Assembly: GCA_964344215.1 (NCBI GenBank)
Contig: CAYFMP010000029.1
Span: 1-41,735, forward strand
DNA: 41,735 nt
Direction: 5' to 3'
Source: CAYFMP01 sp964344215
GTDB taxonomy: Bacteria > Pseudomonadota > Alphaproteobacteria > Rhodospirillales > Casp-alpha2
Shown: in pieces, positions 16,075 through 25,108 of the stretch
How the letters are laid out: every line of letters starts with the position of its first letter
How positions within the stretch are numbered: the first letter of the stretch is position 1
Made by a program: the position numbers and the translations under genes
The notes under the pieces: model-generated
The model's database searches: none
What the model was told of the DNA's origin: nothing
Seen by the model: only the letters and a program-made list of their open reading frames with translations

Positions 16075-16821
16075 ATGCTGAGGAAACGGCTGATCACTGT
16101 GCTTACCATCAACAACGGGACGCTGTTCCGCACCAAGCTGTTCGAGCCCGATTACCGCTATACCCACAACTTCGTCGATTCGTGGTCGGTCGACGAGATC
16201 GTCATGCTCGACGTCAGTCGCGACGCAGGTTCCGGCAAACAGGCGTTTTTCGACATGGTCACCGCATTCGCCCACGACTGCTTCGTGCCGTTGGCGGTCG
16301 GCGGCGGCATCCGGACTCTCGACGATGTCAAACGGTTCATGGCTGTCGGCGGCGACAAGGTAGTCGTCAACACCGGCGCGCTCGACCGCCCGAAGCTGAT
16401 CACCGAGATCGCCGAGACCTACGGCTCGCAAAGCGTGGTGTTGTCGATCGACGCCAAGAAGAACGACGAAGGCGCCTACGAGGTGTTCTCGGCTTTCGGC
16501 CGCAACGCCACCGGCCGCGATCCGGCCGAGTGGGCGAAAGAGGGCGAGCGGCTCGGCGCCGGCGAGGTCATGATCACCTCGATCACCCACGACGGTTCCC
16601 TGCAAGGCTACGACATCGAGCTTTGCCGCCGGGTCAGCGACGCCGTCGGCATCCCGACCCTGGTGCTCGGCGGCGCCGGCGCCTGGAAGCATTTCGTCGA
16701 GGGCTTCGAAGAGGGCGGCGCGGCGGCCGTCTGCACCCAAAACATCTATCACTTCACCGAAAGCAGCATCGACAGCGCCAAGAAGTTTCTCGCCCACCAT
16801 GGCGTCGAGGTGCGCCTCTAG
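16075..16821 (+). CDS. hisF: HisF-like ammonia-channelling subunit
   Basis: The 248-residue protein aligns along its length with HisF: VGGGIRTLDDV, GGDKVVVNTGAL, SQSVVLSIDAK and GYDIELCRRV. The first catalytic aspartate of HisF (the LDVKDG stretch near residue 11) is replaced: the sequence reads VLTINNG, with threonine at position 11. The second (SIDAK) is kept, and the aspartate of the TSIDRDG stretch is also replaced (TSITHDG). This supports a barrel kept for ammonia transfer rather than imidazole-ring synthesis. It sits between hisH and the N-acetyl-sugar amidotransferase gene. Confidence 0.9.
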   Translation: MLRKRLITVLTINNGTLFRTKLFEPDYRYTHNFVDSWSVDEIVMLDVSRDAGSGKQAFFDMVTAFAHDCFVPLAVGGGIRTLDDVKRFMAVGGDKVVVNTGALDRPKLITEIAETYGSQSVVLSIDAKKNDEGAYEVFSAFGRNATGRDPAEWAKEGERLGAGEVMITSITHDGSLQGYDIELCRRVSDAVGIPTLVLGGAGAWKHFVEGFEEGGAAAVCTQNIYHFTESSIDSAKKFLAHHGVEVRL

Positions 16822-16865
16822 TGCTACACTCGCCCCTCCATCAGCCGCAAGGAAGCGCCGCCCGC

Positions 16866-17987
16866 ATGGTTCAGTTCTGCAAGACGTGCCTGATGCCGGA
16901 CACCCGTCCCCGCATCGTCATCGACGACGACGGTGTGTGCAACGCCTGCCACACGGCGGCGGCTAAGGACGAGATCGACTGGCCGGCTCGCAAGGCAGAG
17001 TTCCTCGAGCTGATCGAGCCCTACAAGAACTCGGCCCGGGACGCCGGCAAATCATACGACTGCATCGTGCCTTGGTCGGGTGGCAAGGATTCGAGCACCA
17101 TTGCCTACCGTCTGAAGTTCGAGTTCGGATTGAACCCACTGCTCGTCACCTTTTCGCCGCTGATGCCGAACGACGTCGCCGTCCACAACCGCGAGGCGCT
17201 GATCCGTTTGGGCTTCGATCACCTGATGGTGCGCGGCAACCAATACGTATCGCGACGCCTAGCCAAGCGCTTCTTCATCGAGCGCGGCGACCCCAAGATC
17301 CACTGGAACGCCGGCGTCAATGCGGTGCCGGTGCAGGTCGCTGTCAACTACCGCGTGCCGCTGATCTTCTTCGCCGAACACGGCGAGAGCGAGTACGGCG
17401 GCCGCGTGCTTTCGGAGGAACACACCAAGATGCGGGACTTCGCCGAGGTCCTCGAACACCAGATCGGCGACGACCCCGCCAACTGGGTCGACGACGAGAT
17501 CGCCGGGCGCGACCTCGCCTGCTACCTGTACCCGGACTTGGGCGCCGTCGAGGAGGTCGGCGTCAAGGCGCTCTACTTCGGGTACTTTTTCCGCTGGAGC
17601 ATGCGCGACAACTACGACTTCATCAGAGACAAGATCGATTTCCGGACCGAGCCGAAGGGTCGCACCGATGGCACCTTTACCGACTTCGACAGCTTGGACG
17701 ACAAGATCGACAACCTCTACTACCACATGCAGTTCATCAAGTTCGGCTTCGGCCGCGCCACCCGCGATGCCTGCCGGATGATCCAGAACGGGCTGATGAG
17801 CCGGGCCGAGGGCCTCGAGTTGGCCTTGAAACACGATTCGGAGTTCCCCGAGACCTTCCACGACGAGCACCTCGACTACCTCGGCCTCGATGCGGCCGAA
17901 TTCGCCGAGATCGTCGACAAGCACCGCGATCCGGACATCTGGGAACAGCGGGGAAACCGGTGGGTGCTCAAACACCCCCCGGCTTGA
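16866..17987 (+). CDS. N-acetyl sugar amidotransferase (WbuX/WbpG/PseA-like)
   Basis: This PP-loop ATP pyrophosphatase-type amidotransferase (373 aa) starts with two CxxC pairs (Cys5/Cys8 and Cys25/Cys28) that fit a zinc site. The ATP loop is PWSGGKDSS at 69-77, and FAEHGESEYGG follows mid-protein. The family turns an N-acetyl group of an amino sugar into an acetamidino group using ammonia from a HisH/HisF pair, which lies directly upstream. AAGGAA precedes the ATG. The product should be an amidino-bearing sugar, as found on some O-antigens and legionaminic or pseudaminic acids. Confidence 0.92.
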   Translation: MVQFCKTCLMPDTRPRIVIDDDGVCNACHTAAAKDEIDWPARKAEFLELIEPYKNSARDAGKSYDCIVPWSGGKDSSTIAYRLKFEFGLNPLLVTFSPLMPNDVAVHNREALIRLGFDHLMVRGNQYVSRRLAKRFFIERGDPKIHWNAGVNAVPVQVAVNYRVPLIFFAEHGESEYGGRVLSEEHTKMRDFAEVLEHQIGDDPANWVDDEIAGRDLACYLYPDLGAVEEVGVKALYFGYFFRWSMRDNYDFIRDKIDFRTEPKGRTDGTFTDFDSLDDKIDNLYYHMQFIKFGFGRATRDACRMIQNGLMSRAEGLELALKHDSEFPETFHDEHLDYLGLDAAEFAEIVDKHRDPDIWEQRGNRWVLKHPPA

Positions 17988-18017
17988 GATGACCTGAGAC
18001 GGGACACCAGCCAGACC

Positions 18018-18917
18018 ATGAAACCCGACGGCACCGTTATCCATCCCTGCGACCTCTGCGGCGGCACCGATCTGGCCGAGGTCGCCGCGTCGAAGCGCTA
18101 CAGCGACGGCTGGCCGCTGCACGTGTGCCGCACCTGCGGCTTCGCGCAGGTCGCCGAGCGACGCCCGCCGCAGGCCATCCAGAAGGCCTGGGCCGACGAG
18201 TTGTACCGGGCCGACGAGCAAACCCGCCTCGGCAACGCCACCTATACGGCGCGGATGCCGGCGGTCCACGCCCGCCAGGTGTTTGCCGCCGATTTCCTGG
18301 CCGAGGCCGTGCCCCTGGCCGGCAAGAGCGTCCTCGACATCGGCGCTGGCGAGGGCGACTTCCTGGCCATGCTGGAATCGCCCGACTACGGCGCCAAGGG
18401 GTTCGCCGTCGAACCTTCCGCCGCCAACTGCGACCTGCTGAAAGCGGCCGGCATCGCGTTCTTCCATGGCACCATGGAGGACTACGCCGACAGCCCCGGT
18501 TTCGAGGACGGGCGCTTCGACGTGGCGACGCTGGTGTGGGCGCTGGAGAATTGCCAGTCGGCCCGCGGCGTGTTGGAGAAGGCGGACCGGGCCCTGGTCG
18601 AAGGCGGCCATCTGTTGGTCGCCACCGGCTCGCGCATCCTGGTGCCGTTCAAGAAACCCCTACAGTACTACTTCGGCCCCAGCATGGACGTGCATCCGTT
18701 CCATTTCTCCGTCAACTGCCTGAAGGGACTCCTGGCGGTCGCCGGATTCGAGACCACCCACGTCAACCGCTACATCGACAGCGATTACCTGGTCGTGGTC
18801 GGCCGCAAGGCGGAACAGGGCACTGAGATTGCCTGGCACGGCGACGACCCCGAAGCGGTCCTCGATTTCTTCGAGCGCTGGGACCGCGATACCCGACAGC
18901 ATTTCGAGGACGCGTGA
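18018..18917 (+). CDS. Class I SAM-dependent methyltransferase with N-terminal zinc motif
   Basis: The protein (299 aa) has an N-terminal CxxC/CxxC pair (Cys11/Cys14 and Cys37/Cys40), then a class I methyltransferase core with VLDIGAGEGDF around residue 105-115 and VATLVWALENCQS in the motif of the fourth strand. N-terminal zinc motifs of this type occur in sugar C-methyltransferases such as TylC3. It lies between the amidotransferase gene and a GNAT gene that overlaps it by four bases. A sugar C- or N-methyltransferase is the likely function. Confidence 0.85.
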   Translation: MKPDGTVIHPCDLCGGTDLAEVAASKRYSDGWPLHVCRTCGFAQVAERRPPQAIQKAWADELYRADEQTRLGNATYTARMPAVHARQVFAADFLAEAVPLAGKSVLDIGAGEGDFLAMLESPDYGAKGFAVEPSAANCDLLKAAGIAFFHGTMEDYADSPGFEDGRFDVATLVWALENCQSARGVLEKADRALVEGGHLLVATGSRILVPFKKPLQYYFGPSMDVHPFHFSVNCLKGLLAVAGFETTHVNRYIDSDYLVVVGRKAEQGTEIAWHGDDPEAVLDFFERWDRDTRQHFEDA

Positions 18918-19690
18918 GACCCGCCCGGCCGCGCGCAACCGTCATGGATGCCGATTTTTCCGTTGAGCCCTTCGAGACCGGCGTTCTCGGCGTTCCCGTC
19001 GGCAAACTGTCGGTGGCGGAAGCGGCCGAACAAGAGGCGTTGGACGACCTGGTCCGGCAGGCCGCAGGCTGGCGCGAACAAGGCGTCTGGCTGGTCTCGT
19101 GCCGGGTTGGCGAGGCCAGCCCCGTGGCCGGTGCGCTGGAGGCGGCCGGCTTTCGGTGCATTGAAACCCTGGTGACGCTGGAGCACCGGCTCGACGGTGC
19201 GATGCCGACGGACGGGGCCGAGATCGCCACCGCCGCCGATCGCGGAGCCTGCCTGGAGATCGCCCGGCGGGCGTTCACCAACGACCGCCTGCACAGCGAC
19301 CCGCAGGTGCCCGACGCAATCGCCGACCGGGTGCGCCGGGCCTGGATCGAAAACGACCTTGGCGGCCGGACCGATGCCAACTTCGTGGTCCGCGACGACG
19401 GCGCCGTCGCCGGTTTCAGTCTCTGTCTGTTCGACGGCGACGTGGCGGTCATCGACCTGATCGCCGTCGATGCCGGAAAACGGAATCGTGGCCTTGGTGG
19501 CCGGCTGGTCGGGAGCGCCCTCGCCCATTACCAAGGCCGAGTCTCCAGCATGCGGGTCGGCACCCAGGCCGACAACCTGCCGTCCCTTGCCCTCTACCGG
19601 CGGACCGGCTTCGCCGAACTCGGCCGCCACGAGACTTTTCATTGGGTCAACCCGGACGCCGCCCCTGCCTCGGTCGAGGAGGAGGCATGA
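18914..19690 (+). CDS. GNAT acetyltransferase, WecD/RffC-like
   Basis: The C-terminal half is a GNAT domain with VIDLIAVDAGKRNRGLGGRLV as the acetyl-CoA loop and DNLPSLALYRRTGF. The middle stretch IARRAFTNDRLHSDPQVP, followed by the RRAWIEN stretch, resembles WecD, which acetylates the 4-amino group of dTDP-fucosamine. The GTG at 18914 overlaps the methyltransferase stop; an ATG at 18944 is an alternative. It overlaps the cytidylyltransferase gene downstream by four bases. Acetylation of an amino-deoxy sugar is the probable role, giving the N-acetyl group later amidated. Confidence 0.85.
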   Translation: MRPARPRATVMDADFSVEPFETGVLGVPVGKLSVAEAAEQEALDDLVRQAAGWREQGVWLVSCRVGEASPVAGALEAAGFRCIETLVTLEHRLDGAMPTDGAEIATAADRGACLEIARRAFTNDRLHSDPQVPDAIADRVRRAWIENDLGGRTDANFVVRDDGAVAGFSLCLFDGDVAVIDLIAVDAGKRNRGLGGRLVGSALAHYQGRVSSMRVGTQADNLPSLALYRRTGFAELGRHETFHWVNPDAAPASVEEEA

Positions 19691-20394
19691 GCGTGCCGGC
19701 GTTCATTTTCTCGCGTATGGATTCGCGGCGCCTGCCCGGCAAGGCTTTGTTGGATATCGCCGGCCGGCCGCTGCTGGCCCGGGTCATTGACCGGGTCGAG
19801 CTTTCAGGTGCGACCCCCGTTGCCGTCTGTACGTCTGACCGGCCGCTCGACGAACCGCTTTGCGAGCTGGCCGCTGCCGCCGGCGTCGAAGCCTTCGGCG
19901 GCGATACCGCGGACGTCCTGGGTCGGGCCTTGGCTTGCGCGGCAACGATGAAGGCGGCCGCCTTCGTCCGCATTTCAGGCGACAGCCCGTTCATCGATCC
20001 GCACCTGATCGACCGCATGATCGCCATTCACCAATCGGAAAAACCCGACCTCACCACCAACGTCTCGCCACGCACTTTCCCGCCGGGCATAAGCGTCGAG
20101 GTCATCGACACCGGGGCGCTGCGGCGCGCCGCCGGCCTGACCGTGGACGCGGAAGACCGCGAGCACGTGACCCGCTATCTCTATCGGCACCCGGCGGATT
20201 TCACGATCCGCAACGAGCGGGCCGAGGACGACCGCTACGCGGGGCTGAGCCTGAGCGTCGATACGCCCGACGACGTCGACAAGGCGACGTGGATCGCCGA
20301 ACGCGCGGCCGACGACGCCGGTCTCGACGAAATCGCCGCACTGGCCCGCCAATACGCTACACTGGCGGCCTTGGGGGAAGGACAGGACCGATGA
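19687..20394 (+). CDS. SpsF-like cytidylyltransferase family protein (first copy)
   Basis: This 235-residue GT-A-like nucleotidyltransferase has the signature FSRMDSRRLPGKALLDIAG at the N-terminus and RISGDSPFIDPHLID mid-protein. It belongs with SpsF/CMP-KDO synthetase-type proteins of surface glycan loci. GGAGG directly precedes the ATG. It is followed by an aminotransferase overlapping by four bases. The likely role is activating a sugar with a nucleotide, probably CMP, or making the sugar-1-phosphate link. It is distinct from the second copy at 21675. Confidence 0.85.
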   Translation: MSVPAFIFSRMDSRRLPGKALLDIAGRPLLARVIDRVELSGATPVAVCTSDRPLDEPLCELAAAAGVEAFGGDTADVLGRALACAATMKAAAFVRISGDSPFIDPHLIDRMIAIHQSEKPDLTTNVSPRTFPPGISVEVIDTGALRRAAGLTVDAEDREHVTRYLYRHPADFTIRNERAEDDRYAGLSLSVDTPDDVDKATWIAERAADDAGLDEIAALARQYATLAALGEGQDR

Positions 20395-21671
20395 GCAAGC
20401 TCGCCCTATTCGGCGGCCCGCCGGCGATCGACGGCGACCTCCCGCCCTATCCGTCGATGGGTGAGGCGGAGGAGCGTGCCGTCATCGACGTCGTCCGTTC
20501 CGGCTGCCTGTCGGGATTTTTCGGCAACCCCGGCCCCGAGTTCGGCGGCGGCCCCAGGGTCCGCGCCTTCGAGGATGCATGGGCGACGCGCCACGGCGTC
20601 ACCCACGCGGTCTCCGTCAACTCGGCGACCTCAGGGCTGGTCGCCGCCATCGGCGCCGTCGGCGTCGGCCCCGGCGACGAGGTCATCGTGCCGGCGTGGA
20701 CGATGTCGGCGAGTGCCGTGGCGCCCCTGTTCTACGGCGGCATTCCCGTATTCGCCGACATCGAGGACACGACCTTCTGCCTCGATCCCGCCTCGGTTCG
20801 CAAGAACATCACGCCGAAGACCCGGGCCATCCTCGCCGTCAACCTGTTCGGCCACCCGGCACCGCTGGCCGAGCTGCGCCGCCTCGCCGACGAAAGCGGC
20901 CTCTACCTGGTCGAGGACAGCGCCCAGGCGCCGCTGGCCGAGGAAGACGGGCGGCGCACCGGGACGGTCGGCCACATCGGCGTCTTCAGCCTCAACTTCC
21001 ACAAGCACGTCCACAGCGGCGAAGGCGGCGTCTGCGTCACCAACGACGGCGACCTGGCGACGCGCCTGCAACTGATCCGCAACCACGGCGAAAACTGCAC
21101 CGGGATGCTCTCAGACGGCGACATTACCAACATGATCGGATTCAATTTCCGGATGACCGAGCTGAGCGCCGCCGTCGCCCTCGCCCAGCTCGAGGCCATC
21201 GAACGTCACGTCGAGGCCCGCGAGCGGCTGGCGGAGGCCCTGAGCGAAGGGACGCGGGACCTGGACGGCTGGACCGTTCCCGAAACGCGGGCCGGTTGCC
21301 GCCACAACTACTATGTTTGGATGGTGCGTTACGACGCCGAGACGACGGGGGTCGGGCGTGAGCTTTTCAGCCAGGCTCTGGCCGCCGAAGGGTTCCCGCA
21401 TGCCACCGGCTACGTTGCGCCGCTCTACCGCCTGCCGGCGTTCCGCCAACGTATCGCGTTTGGCCGCGAGGGTTATCCGTTCAGCTTGAGCGAGCGGGCC
21501 TACGGCGATGGTTTGTGTCCGGTGACCGAACGCCTGCACGAGGAAGAGGCGGTGCTGTTCGAGCCGTGCACCATCGACGCCGGCGCCGAACTGACCGACA
21601 AGCTGGTCGCGGCGGTCCGCAAGGTCCATGAAGCGCGGGACGAGTTGATCGGCCGCGCGGCGGAGGCCTAG
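20391..21671 (+). CDS. DegT/DnrJ/EryC1 family aminotransferase (second copy)
   Basis: This 426-residue PLP enzyme has VPAWTMSASAVAP, the aspartate region YLVEDSAQAP, and PLP lysine Lys205 in NFHKHVHSGEGG. It shares the fold with the first copy but differs in sequence and is 36 residues longer, so it is not a recent duplicate. It overlaps the SpsF-like gene upstream and is three bases from the second SpsF-like gene. Amination of a keto-sugar is the expected reaction; two copies suggest two amino groups or two different sugars. Confidence 0.9.
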   Translation: MSKLALFGGPPAIDGDLPPYPSMGEAEERAVIDVVRSGCLSGFFGNPGPEFGGGPRVRAFEDAWATRHGVTHAVSVNSATSGLVAAIGAVGVGPGDEVIVPAWTMSASAVAPLFYGGIPVFADIEDTTFCLDPASVRKNITPKTRAILAVNLFGHPAPLAELRRLADESGLYLVEDSAQAPLAEEDGRRTGTVGHIGVFSLNFHKHVHSGEGGVCVTNDGDLATRLQLIRNHGENCTGMLSDGDITNMIGFNFRMTELSAAVALAQLEAIERHVEARERLAEALSEGTRDLDGWTVPETRAGCRHNYYVWMVRYDAETTGVGRELFSQALAAEGFPHATGYVAPLYRLPAFRQRIAFGREGYPFSLSERAYGDGLCPVTERLHEEEAVLFEPCTIDAGAELTDKLVAAVRKVHEARDELIGRAAEA

Positions 21672-21674
21672 GGC

Positions 21675-22415
21675 GTGCCGCGAACCATCGCCAGCATCGA
21701 AGCGCGTATGAGTTCCGAGCGGCTGCCGGGCAAGGTGCTGGCCGATATCGGCGGCGTTTGCCTGCTCGGCCGCATCGTGCGCCGGCTCAAGCGCTCGTCG
21801 CGGCTTTCCGACGTGGTCGTGGCGACCACCGACGATCCGGCCGACGACGCCGTCGCCGAATGGGCCGAGACCGAGCGCGTGGCCTGTTTTCGGGGCAGCG
21901 AAGAGGACGTGCTCGACAGGGTGGTCGGAGCCCAGCGGATGATGCACTCGGAGATCGTCGTCGAGGTATGCGGCGATACCCCGCTACTCGATCCGGCCGT
22001 CATCGACACCGCCGTCGAGGCCTTCGAAACCGAGGCTTGCGACATCGTCAGCAACACCTGGACCCTGTCCTACCCACAGGGCATCGACGCCCAGGTTTTC
22101 CGCCTCGCCGACCTCGAGGAGATCGCCCGCACCGCCACCGACCCGGCCGCGCGCGAGCATGTGTCGCTGTACTTCTACGAACACCCGGACGTCTATCGGT
22201 TGCACGAATTGGAAGCGCCGCCCGAACTGCGGAACCCCGAACAACGCCTGCAGGTCGACTATTCGGACGACCTCGCCCTGGTCCGCGAGATCTATGGCCG
22301 CCTCGAGCCCGTTTACGGGGACGCCTTCGGAACCGGCGAGATCCTCGCCCTGTTGCGCGACAATCCGGAACTGGCGGAGATCAACGCCCATTGCCGGGAG
22401 AAGACGGTCCGGTGA
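21675..22415 (+). CDS. SpsF-like cytidylyltransferase family protein (second copy)
   Basis: The N-terminal signature is IEARMSSERLPGKVLADIGG, followed by EVCGDTPLLDPAVID and VSNTWTLSYPQGIDAQVF, matching the SpsF family. Length is 246 aa. The start is the GTG at 21675 and its stop overlaps the GTG of the Gfo/Idh gene. It differs clearly from the first copy, so the pair may activate two different sugars or work as two steps of one activation. Confidence 0.85.
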   Translation: MPRTIASIEARMSSERLPGKVLADIGGVCLLGRIVRRLKRSSRLSDVVVATTDDPADDAVAEWAETERVACFRGSEEDVLDRVVGAQRMMHSEIVVEVCGDTPLLDPAVIDTAVEAFETEACDIVSNTWTLSYPQGIDAQVFRLADLEEIARTATDPAAREHVSLYFYEHPDVYRLHELEAPPELRNPEQRLQVDYSDDLALVREIYGRLEPVYGDAFGTGEILALLRDNPELAEINAHCREKTVR

Positions 22416-23428
22416 GCGGTTTTCGGACCATCGTCGTCGGCTTCGGCCAGATCGCCGACGGGCTCCGGCACGATGCCAAGATGGCGGAGTATTTCGGGTT
22501 CGCCACCCATGCCCAGGCCTTAGACGCCCATCCGGCGTTCGATTGGCTCGGCGTCGTCGATCCCGCCGAACAGGCCCGCCAGGCCGCCAGCCGGGATTGG
22601 AACGTCCCTCACGTTTCGGCCGACCTCGCCGCCGTTGCCGAGGCCGTCGAACCCGAAGTCGCCGTTATCGCCACACCGCCGGGCGGCCGGGCCGAAATCA
22701 TCCAGCAGCTTCCCAACCTGAAGGCGGTGTTCGTCGAAAAACCGATCGGCGAGGGTAACTCGGACGGGCGCGCCTTCGTCGAGTTCTGCCGCGGCAACGG
22801 GGTCGACATCCAGGTCAACTTCTGGCGTCGCGGCGACCCGCTGTTTCGCGAACTGGCGGCCGGGAAACTAAGCAATCTGGTCGGCCGCCCGCAGGCGGTA
22901 TTCGCGACCTACGGCAACGGCCTGTTCAACAACGGCAGCCATCTCGTCGATTTCCTCCGTATGCTGCTAGGCGACGTCGAGACCGTCCAAGCGCTCGGTG
23001 ATCCGGCCCCGCTGGAAAACCCGGCAGGGACGGACGACCACCAGGTGGCGTTTGCACTGACCCTGGCGAGCGGTACGCTGGCCACCGTCAGTCCTTTGGA
23101 CTTCGGCCGATACCGGGAGGTCGGCCTGGATATCTGGGGCACCGACGGGCGGCTCGCCCTGTTGCAGGAAAGCCTCGGCATCTTCCATTATCCGCTGGCC
23201 GAGAATCGAGGCCTGGAGAACGAAATGGAGATCTCCTCCGACAAGCCGACCGTCCTGGAACCGACCGTCGACAGGGCGCTCTACGATCTCTACGACAATC
23301 TGGCCGAAACCATTGCCGGCCGTGCCGAGTTGTGGAGCCCGGGCGGCCAGGCGTTGCACACGGAAAACATCCTGAATTCAGTGCTGACGTCGGCCGACGG
23401 CGGCGGCGAACGCCTGTATTTCCGTTGA
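22412..23428 (+). CDS. Gfo/Idh/MocA family oxidoreductase (second copy)
   Basis: The Rossmann start is IVVGFGQIADG, with VAVIATPPGGRAEII and the family lysine in VFVEKPIGEG. The active-site region FNNGSHLVDFLRMLLGD keeps the histidine and aspartate. It has 338 residues and starts at a GTG overlapping the upstream stop. Position after the aminotransferase and cytidylyltransferase genes suggests oxidation of a sugar hydroxyl in the second branch. Confidence 0.87.
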   Translation: MSGFRTIVVGFGQIADGLRHDAKMAEYFGFATHAQALDAHPAFDWLGVVDPAEQARQAASRDWNVPHVSADLAAVAEAVEPEVAVIATPPGGRAEIIQQLPNLKAVFVEKPIGEGNSDGRAFVEFCRGNGVDIQVNFWRRGDPLFRELAAGKLSNLVGRPQAVFATYGNGLFNNGSHLVDFLRMLLGDVETVQALGDPAPLENPAGTDDHQVAFALTLASGTLATVSPLDFGRYREVGLDIWGTDGRLALLQESLGIFHYPLAENRGLENEMEISSDKPTVLEPTVDRALYDLYDNLAETIAGRAELWSPGGQALHTENILNSVLTSADGGGERLYFR

Positions 23429-23442
23429 CGGGGAAGGGCGAC

Positions 23443-24573
23443 GTGGCGAACCGACAAACGGACGTCCTGATCTTCGTCGAGGATCCCGGCGCCGCCAACT
23501 ACGTGGCCGGAATGCCGAATGTCCTGGCCGAACGTGGCTGCACGGCCAGGATCGTTGCCACCGGGCATGCCGCGCCACAGCTGCGCGGTCTGGAATGCGC
23601 CTACATCGAGGTCGACGAGGGCCTCGACGCGGCGCGGGTCATCGACGACTACACCCCCCGCTTGGTCGTCTCCGGGACCTCGGAGAATCCAGACACCCTG
23701 GGCCTGAAGCTGATTTCCGAGGCCCGCCGCCGCGGCCTGCCGAGCGTCGGTGTCGTCGATGGACCGGCCAGCGCCGATCGCCGTTTCCGAGGCGGCGGCG
23801 ACGAGCCGCTCGGCTTCGCGCCGGATTGGATCGTGGTCGCCGATGGCCCGACCCGCCGATCCTTCATCGAGGCCGGTCATCCGGAACCGCGGGTGGTCGA
23901 GTGCGGCCATCCGCATTTCGATCGCGTCGTCGAGGAGAGGCGGCAGTTGGCGGCGCGCAGCACCGGCGCCGTCCGCCGCGACGTACTGGCGGACGCCCCG
24001 CCCGACAGGCCCGTCTGGGTGTTCCTGGCCGAGGTCTCCGACGGGCTCGATCCCGCACAGCACCGCCGCCGCCCCGACTACACGCTAGCCGGGCGCGACG
24101 GAAGCGACAAGCGGGTCGATATCGTCCTCGAAGAGTTCCTGGACGCGCTAAGCGGTCTTGATCCGCGCCCTTACGTCGTGTTGCGGCTGCATCCCAAGAA
24201 CGACGTCGATGAGTTTGCCGCCTACAATGGAGAAATCGACCGCGTCAGCCGTACCGAGCCGGCCCACGCGCTGGTGTTCGCGGCTGATCTCGTGGTCGGG
24301 CTTACCACCATTCTCCTGTTCGAGGCGGCTGTGTTGGGCTGCCCGACCCTCGCCATCGTCCCGCGCCAGAGCGAAACCGCGTGGCTGACCAGCGTCGGTC
24401 TCGGCCTGACGCAAGCGGTATGGACTCGCGAAGACCTGCGCCGCACGCTGGCCGCCGCCCTCAACGAGCCGGAAACGTTGCGCGGCAAGCCGCCTCAAGA
24501 AATGATAAGCTTCGGCGCCCTTGATCGGGTCGCCGACGTGGTCGAGGACATTCTGGCGGAAAAAGACGGCTGA
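23443..24573 (+). CDS. GT-B-like glycosyltransferase/2-epimerase-fold protein
   Basis: I do not recognise a named family. The 376-residue protein looks like a two-Rossmann GT-B fold. An N-terminal half starts LIFVEDPGAANYVAGMPNVL, CGHPHFDRVVEE sits at the domain boundary, and a C-terminal half has VVLRLHPKND and VVGLTTILLFEAAVLGCPTLAI, typical of UDP-GlcNAc 2-epimerase, PseG or related transferases. GGGGAAGGG precedes the GTG start. It could be a sugar hydrolase, epimerase or transferase. Context (after sugar activation, before a GNAT) fits the PseG type, but this is a guess. Confidence 0.55.
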   Translation: MANRQTDVLIFVEDPGAANYVAGMPNVLAERGCTARIVATGHAAPQLRGLECAYIEVDEGLDAARVIDDYTPRLVVSGTSENPDTLGLKLISEARRRGLPSVGVVDGPASADRRFRGGGDEPLGFAPDWIVVADGPTRRSFIEAGHPEPRVVECGHPHFDRVVEERRQLAARSTGAVRRDVLADAPPDRPVWVFLAEVSDGLDPAQHRRRPDYTLAGRDGSDKRVDIVLEEFLDALSGLDPRPYVVLRLHPKNDVDEFAAYNGEIDRVSRTEPAHALVFAADLVVGLTTILLFEAAVLGCPTLAIVPRQSETAWLTSVGLGLTQAVWTREDLRRTLAAALNEPETLRGKPPQEMISFGALDRVADVVEDILAEKDG

Positions 24574-24574
24574 A

Positions 24575-25108
24575 ATGGTGGACACGCCACGCATCGATAC
24601 ACCTCGCCTGTCGCTGGTTCCGTTCGAGGAGACTTTCCTGAGCGAGCGCTACGTCGGCTGGCTCAACGACCCTGACGTGGTCCGCTACAGCGAACAGCGC
24701 CACCGCCGCCACACCATCGAGAGCTGTCGACGGTTCATTGCCTCGTTCGAAGACGGCCCCAGCCATCTGTGGGCCATTGTCGAGAACGAGACCGGCCTCG
24801 GCCACATCGGCAACATCAACACCGATACGGACCTGCCCAACCGGACCGCCGATGTCGCCATCCTGATCGGCGAAAAGCGGGTCTGGGGCCGTGGACTGGG
24901 CAGCGAGGCCTGGATCGCCGTGGTCGACTACCTGCTCGATAGCGGCGGCATTCGCAAAGTGACGGCGGGCGCCATGGCCGACAACGAAGTGATGCTCGCC
25001 ATCATGCGGCGCTCCGGAATGGTCGAGGACGGCCGCCGCTCGGCGCAGTTCCTGCTCGACGGCAGAACGGTGGACGCCGTCTACATGGCACGGTTCGCCG
25101 ATGGCTGA
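24575..25108 (+). CDS. GNAT acetyltransferase, RimJ/RimL-type
   Basis: This single-domain GNAT of 177 aa starts TPRLSLVPFEETFL, with WLNDPDVVRYSEQR and the acetyl-CoA loop region KRVWGRGLGSEAW, ending in DNEVMLAIMRRSGM. It resembles the RimJ/RimL group that includes the sugar N-acetyltransferase PseH. It starts one base after the previous stop and its end overlaps the TPR-glycosyltransferase start by eight bases. Sugar N-acetylation is more likely here than ribosomal-protein acetylation. Confidence 0.87.
   Translation: MVDTPRIDTPRLSLVPFEETFLSERYVGWLNDPDVVRYSEQRHRRHTIESCRRFIASFEDGPSHLWAIVENETGLGHIGNINTDTDLPNRTADVAILIGEKRVWGRGLGSEAWIAVVDYLLDSGGIRKVTAGAMADNEVMLAIMRRSGMVEDGRRSAQFLLDGRTVDAVYMARFADG

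Noticed and set aside
15455..16821. hisH/hisF as histidine biosynthesis genes
   Set aside because: No other his genes are near, HisF lacks catalytic aspartates, and a WbpG/PseA-like gene follows directly.
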